A DNA stretch of 64,000 nt from contig NZ_JABMKX010000005.1 of assembly GCF_013204885.1 (NCBI RefSeq), forward strand, positions 186,001-250,000. Direction: 5' to 3'. The translations under genes were made by a program, and so were the position numbers. The notes beneath the pieces are model-generated. The model was not told the DNA's origin, ran no database searches, and saw nothing but the letters and a program-made list of their open reading frames with translations. Shown here piece after piece: positions 60,400-64,000 of this stretch. This DNA is from Paenibacillus tritici (GTDB lineage Bacteria > Bacillota > Bacilli > Paenibacillales > Paenibacillaceae). Every line of letters starts with the position of its first letter. Within the stretch, counting starts at the first letter, position 1.

Positions 60400-62343
60400 A
60401 TGGCCTTTATCAAAAAAAAGATCCGCAAACCCTTTGTGCTTGGTTTGGCGGCAGTCCTTATTCTTACCCTTTTTTCGGCTCTTGGTGCCAACAGCAGAAC
60501 CGCTAATGCCGCCGCAGACTACAAGATTGTCGGCTATTATGCTTCATGGGCCGCTTATGGGCGGGCGTATAATGTAACGGATATTGATCCTGCCAAAATG
60601 AATGTCATCAACTACGCCTTTGCCGACATTTGCTGGAATGGGATTCATGGTAACCCTGACCCCAGCGGGCCGAATCCGGTTACGTGGTCATGCCAGAATG
60701 AGCAGGGACAGACGATCAGCGTTCCGAACGGTACGGTTGTGCTGGGCGATCCTTGGATCGATGCCCAGAAAAGCTTCGGCGATGACAAATGGGATGACCC
60801 GATCAAGGGGAATCTGAAGCAGCTCTGGAAGCTGAAGGAGAAGAATCCTAACCTCAAAACGATGATCTCCGTCGGGGGCTGGACATGGTCGAACCGCTTC
60901 TCGGATGTGGCCGCTACTGCGGCAACCCGCGAGGTGTTCGCTAATTCCTCCGTTGATTTCATCCGCAAATACAAGATGGACGGTGTCGATCTGGACTGGG
61001 AATATCCGGTCAGCGGGGGACTCGCGGGCAACAGCTACCGTGCAGAGGATAAGCAGAATTATATCCTGCTGCTCCAGAAGATCCGGGAAAAGCTGAATGC
61101 GGCCGGGGCTGCTGACGGCAAAACCTATCTCCTGACCATCGCTTCCGGTGCAGGACCCACATACATCCAGAACAATAATCTCAGCGGAATCGCTGCTGTG
61201 GTGGACTGGATCAACATTATGACCTATGACTTCAACGGCAGCTGGAACCCCACAACGGGCCATAATGCGCCGCTGTATTATGACCCGGCAGCCGCTTCCT
61301 CGGGACTGACCGAGCCGGCGAATTACAATATCGACAAGGCGGTTACCAGCTATTTGAGTGCAGGCGTACCGGCTAACAAGCTGGTGCTCGGCATGCCGTT
61401 CTACGGACGGGGCTGGGGCGGTGCCCCGGGTGCAGGCAACGGCCAATATCAGGTGTCCGCCGGGATCTCCTCAACAGGAACGTGGGAGAAGGGGAACTAC
61501 GATTTTAGTGATCTGGAAGCCAATTACATCAATAAAAACGGCTATACCCGCTACTGGAACAATACCTCCAAAGTTCCGTATCTCTATAACTCTTCAAACC
61601 AGACGTTCATCAGCTATGATGATGCCGAATCCATCGGTTACAAAGCCTCTTATTTGAAATCCAAAGGTCTGGCCGGGGCGATGTTCTGGGAGACCAGCGG
61701 GGACCGCAACAAAACGTTGCAGACCAAGCTCAGTGCAGAGCTGGGCGGCGGAGTAGTGACCCCAACAGCAACACCGGTGCCGACCGCAACGGTCAAGCCA
61801 ACCGCGACGCCATCGCCAACGGTTAAGCCGTCGGCTACGCCAACAGCAACGCCTGTGCCGACCGCGACCGTCAAGCCATCGGCTACGCCGACTGTAACGC
61901 CATCGCCAACAGCTACTCCGGGTCAATGCACGGCGGCTGCATGGAGTTCGGCTGCCGTCTACACGCAGGGCCAGCAGGTATCTTACGGCGGACTGATCTA
62001 TCAAGCCCAGTGGTGGACGCAAGGGGATCGGCCGGATCTCAGCGGTGCCTTCGGGGTGTGGAGAGTGATAGGCACCTGCGGTAACGCTACGCCGCAGCCT
62101 TCTGCAACGCCATCCCCGACAGTTAGCCCGTCTGCTACGCCGACCCTGGTGCCAACGTCCACGCCTGTAGCGACGACAACGCCTTCGGCTACCCCGGGCG
62201 CCGCAGCCTGGGCAGCGGGAACCGCTTATAGTGCTGGCAACATCGTAACTTACAGCGGGCAATCGTACACCTGCCTCCAGGCGCATACCTCGCTGGCCGG
62301 TTGGGAGCCTGCTGTCACTCCTGCGCTCTGGAAGCTGAACTGA
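60400..62343 (+). CDS. Secreted GH18 chitinase with two chitin-binding modules
   Basis: A 647-residue secreted protein. The signal peptide (MAFIKKKIRKPFVLGLAAVLIL) ends near ANAA. A GH18 barrel covers about residues 38-445: the catalytic D-x-x-D-x-D-x-E is in DGVDLDWEYP, with SVGGWTWSNRF before it and GMPFYGRGW and AMFWETSGD after it. Two Thr/Pro/Ser linkers (repeated P-T/S-A-T-P) separate it from two CBM5/12-type modules, AAWSSAAVYTQGQQVSYGGLIYQAQWW and AAWAAGTAYSAGNIVTYSGQSYTCLQAHTSLAGWEP. It degrades chitin outside the cell. The products feed the nag operon at 17-20 kb. GGGGAGGTAATCACGAA precedes the ATG. Confidence 0.95.
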   Translation: MAFIKKKIRKPFVLGLAAVLILTLFSALGANSRTANAAADYKIVGYYASWAAYGRAYNVTDIDPAKMNVINYAFADICWNGIHGNPDPSGPNPVTWSCQNEQGQTISVPNGTVVLGDPWIDAQKSFGDDKWDDPIKGNLKQLWKLKEKNPNLKTMISVGGWTWSNRFSDVAATAATREVFANSSVDFIRKYKMDGVDLDWEYPVSGGLAGNSYRAEDKQNYILLLQKIREKLNAAGAADGKTYLLTIASGAGPTYIQNNNLSGIAAVVDWINIMTYDFNGSWNPTTGHNAPLYYDPAAASSGLTEPANYNIDKAVTSYLSAGVPANKLVLGMPFYGRGWGGAPGAGNGQYQVSAGISSTGTWEKGNYDFSDLEANYINKNGYTRYWNNTSKVPYLYNSSNQTFISYDDAESIGYKASYLKSKGLAGAMFWETSGDRNKTLQTKLSAELGGGVVTPTATPVPTATVKPTATPSPTVKPSATPTATPVPTATVKPSATPTVTPSPTATPGQCTAAAWSSAAVYTQGQQVSYGGLIYQAQWWTQGDRPDLSGAFGVWRVIGTCGNATPQPSATPSPTVSPSATPTLVPTSTPVATTTPSATPGAAAWAAGTAYSAGNIVTYSGQSYTCLQAHTSLAGWEPAVTPALWKLN

Positions 62344-62380
62344 GGGCGAAAGGGGCAGCAGCCTGACTATAATTAGAAGA

Positions 62381-62416
62381 GACGGTGCCAGCTTGTAGCT
62401 GGTACCGTTTTTTTTG
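62381..62416 (+). terminator. Terminator after the chitinase gene
   Basis: ACGGTGCCAGC pairs with GCTGGTACCGT around TTGTA, followed by seven or eight T. Confidence 0.9.
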
Positions 62417-62646
62417 GACTCTAATATAATGCTTAGCGCCATTATGAGTTTTTTGTGCTTCGTTTGGACATATTTATGTTTAATACAAGTTGGCTGTCTT
62501 CATTCTCTTTGTGGGGGTGTACATAAGCTTCCACAGGCTGAAATATAATGAAGAGACTTGCGGCTGTCCCGGATTCAAAAATTTGTGAAACGTGATGCCG
62601 TTTATTTCGTTATAGTAGTATATAGCGGAAGGTGGTGGGTTCACCG

Positions 62647-63081
62647 ATGGTTGTTTGGGTATTTTGGTTGATTGCCGCTGGTGCCTTATTTGTTGTAGAG
62701 ATGTTTACGTTTACATTCTATTTATTATGGCTTAGTCTTGGGGCTTTGGCTGCCGGTCTGGTCGCGTTGCTGCTCCCGGATGCATTGCTGCTGCAAGTGG
62801 TGGCCGGTTCATTGTTAGCTTTGATCCTGACGGTTTTCACCAAACCCCTGGCGAAAAGATTGCGCAACTCCCGGGGCTTCAAGGATACCGGTACCGATAT
62901 TGTCGGCAGGCAGGGGCTGGTCGTTGAACCGATTGAGCCGGGCCGTTACGGGCAGGTCAAGGTAGGCGGCGATACTTGGAGTGCGACGTCTACGATGGCG
63001 CTGGGCAAGGGGCAACAGGTTATAGTCGTAAGAAGAGGCACCACAATTATTGAAGTAGAACGATGGGGGGATATGTACTGA
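62647..63081 (+). CDS. NfeD family membrane protein
   Basis: A 144-residue protein. Two or three hydrophobic segments fill the first 70 residues (VWVFWLIAAGALFVVEMFTFTFYLLWLSLGALAAGLVALL), and the C-terminal part is an OB-fold NfeD domain (GTDIVGRQGLVVEPIEPGRYGQVKVGGDTWSAT). NfeD proteins work with an adjacent SPFH protein in membrane microdomains, and that partner follows here with a one-base overlap (TGATG). ATG 62647 with GGAAGGTGGTGGG upstream is preferred; the frame is open to 62632. Confidence 0.88.
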   Translation: MVVWVFWLIAAGALFVVEMFTFTFYLLWLSLGALAAGLVALLLPDALLLQVVAGSLLALILTVFTKPLAKRLRNSRGFKDTGTDIVGRQGLVVEPIEPGRYGQVKVGGDTWSATSTMALGKGQQVIVVRRGTTIIEVERWGDMY

Positions 63082-64000
63082 TGGAAATGGCTATTATCGG
63101 GATTATTATTGTTGTTGTTGTAGTATTTATCGCACTGACTATCAAAATTGTCCCGCAGCAAAGAGTCGGAGTTGTGGAGCGTCTCGGTAAATTCAACCGT
63201 CTGCTGACGCCGGGTCTGAATATTCTGATTCCGGTTATTGATCAGGTGCGGGTCTACCATGACCTGCGGATTCAACAGGCGAATGTACCGCCGCAGACAG
63301 TGATCACGAAGGATAACGTACAGGTACAGATCGACACGATTATTTTCTACCAGGTAGTTGGACCGGAAGAAGCAACTTACGGAATTTCCGATTATGTCTA
63401 TGGTGTGCGAAATATCTCCACAGCCACCATGCGGCAGATTATCGGTAAGCTGGAGCTGGATGAAACCTTGTCCGGCCGTGAAAAAATCTCCTCCGACATC
63501 CGTCTTGCCTTGGATGAGGCAACAGAGAAGTGGGGCGTGCGGATCGAGCGTGTCGAAGTTATCGACATCAAGCCGCCGCTTGATATTCAGGAAGCCATGG
63601 ACAAACAGATGAAGGCAGAACGCAGCAAGCGCGCGATTGTCTTGGAGGCGGAAGCAGCCAAGCAGGATATGATTCTCCGGGCTGAAGGGGATAAGCAGAG
63701 TAAGATCCTGAAGGCCGAAGGGGATAAGGAAGCGCGTATCCGTCAGGCGGAAGGTCTCGGTCAGGCGCAGGAGCTGGAAGCCCTCGGCCAGGCGAAGGCG
63801 ATCGAAGCGGTCGCTCAAGCCGAGAAGATGCGGATTGCCCTGATCGCCAGTGCAGGATTGGATGAAAGTGTGCTGGCTTATCAGTCCTTTGAAGCACTGA
63901 CTGAAATCTCCAAAGGACCGGCAAACAAAGTATTCCTGCCAACCAGTGCGGTTGAAACGCTTGGCAGTCTGGGTGCGATAGCCGAAGTGTTCAAGGCGAG
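63081..64000 (+). CDS. SPFH/band 7 domain protein, stomatin-like (partial)
   Basis: At least 306 residues; the stop lies beyond the window. It starts with one membrane segment (IIGIIIVVVVVFIALTIKIV), then the SPFH domain VPQQRVGVVERLGKFNRLLTPGLNILIPVIDQVRVYHDLRIQQ and KWGVRIERVEVIDIKPP, and a long Ala/Glu/Lys helix with repeats (RAEGDKQSKILKAEGDKEARIRQAEG). This is the QmcA/stomatin branch. With the NfeD protein it would form membrane scaffolds linked to protein quality control. Confidence 0.93.
   Translation, partial: MEMAIIGIIIVVVVVFIALTIKIVPQQRVGVVERLGKFNRLLTPGLNILIPVIDQVRVYHDLRIQQANVPPQTVITKDNVQVQIDTIIFYQVVGPEEATYGISDYVYGVRNISTATMRQIIGKLELDETLSGREKISSDIRLALDEATEKWGVRIERVEVIDIKPPLDIQEAMDKQMKAERSKRAIVLEAEAAKQDMILRAEGDKQSKILKAEGDKEARIRQAEGLGQAQELEALGQAKAIEAVAQAEKMRIALIASAGLDESVLAYQSFEALTEISKGPANKVFLPTSAVETLGSLGAIAEVFKA

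Overview
The window looks like chromosomal DNA of a spore-forming, nitrogen-fixing Paenibacillus. The evidence is a compact nif operon (nifB-H-D-K-E-N-X, a DUF269 gene, hesA, nifV) read from a sigma-A promoter with a GlnR box instead of a sigma-54/NifA promoter. Sporulation genes (gerE, gerM, a Spo0E-like phosphatase, a YhcN/YlaJ lipoprotein, two CgeB-like proteins, a BclA-like collagen protein) and strong AGGAGG ribosome binding sites support this. A DUF269 gene between nifX and hesA is, from memory, typical of the P. sonchi / P. graminis type of cluster. That placement is an inference.

Layout. 1-3.2 kb: end of an LTA-synthase-like sulfatase, a polytopic glycosyltransferase-like membrane protein, a Spo0E-like protein and an ABC-type ATPase. 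3.4-16.2 kb: a glycan cluster with two tandem CgeB-like proteins, three family-4-type and two family-2 glycosyltransferases, a methyltransferase, and a UDP-GlcNAc 2-epimerase / 4,6-dehydratase / RmlD-like reductase trio that fits synthesis of a 2-acetamido-2,6-dideoxy-L-hexose, plus a further SDR enzyme. 16.4-20.2 kb: a sporulation lipoprotein and a nagA-nagB-rpiR operon. 20.2-25.8 kb: a gene-poor repeat-bearing kilobase, then an efeO-efeB-efeU iron uptake locus behind two Fur boxes. 26-33 kb: small regulators (LacI, GerE, HxlR, MarR), redox enzymes, a retropepsin-like protein and small unknowns. 33-36.9 kb: a NitT/TauT-type ABC transporter and a TerC protein under a yybP-ykoY manganese riboswitch. 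37-48.3 kb: the nif operon. 48.5-64 kb: collagen-like protein, GH13 glucosidase, methyltransferase, MBL hydrolase, long 51-bp repeat arrays, TetR, an unknown protein, PgpA, gerM-rph-rdgB, a GH18 chitinase and an NfeD/SPFH pair cut by the window end.

The most unusual material lies between genes. Tandem arrays with a 51-bp period occur at about 7.6 kb and 53.9-54.7 kb and share core sequence. A different motif family at 20.8-21.0 kb is also spaced by 51 bp, with its copies in opposing orientations. A roughly 80-bp leader element ending at the ribosome binding site occurs both before nifB and before a glycosyltransferase gene 31 kb away. A MarR gene appears to be transcribed leaderlessly from a promoter whose spacer is its likely operator, and that operator is repeated before the neighbouring hydrolase. 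All calls come from reading the sequence. No database search or folding program was run.
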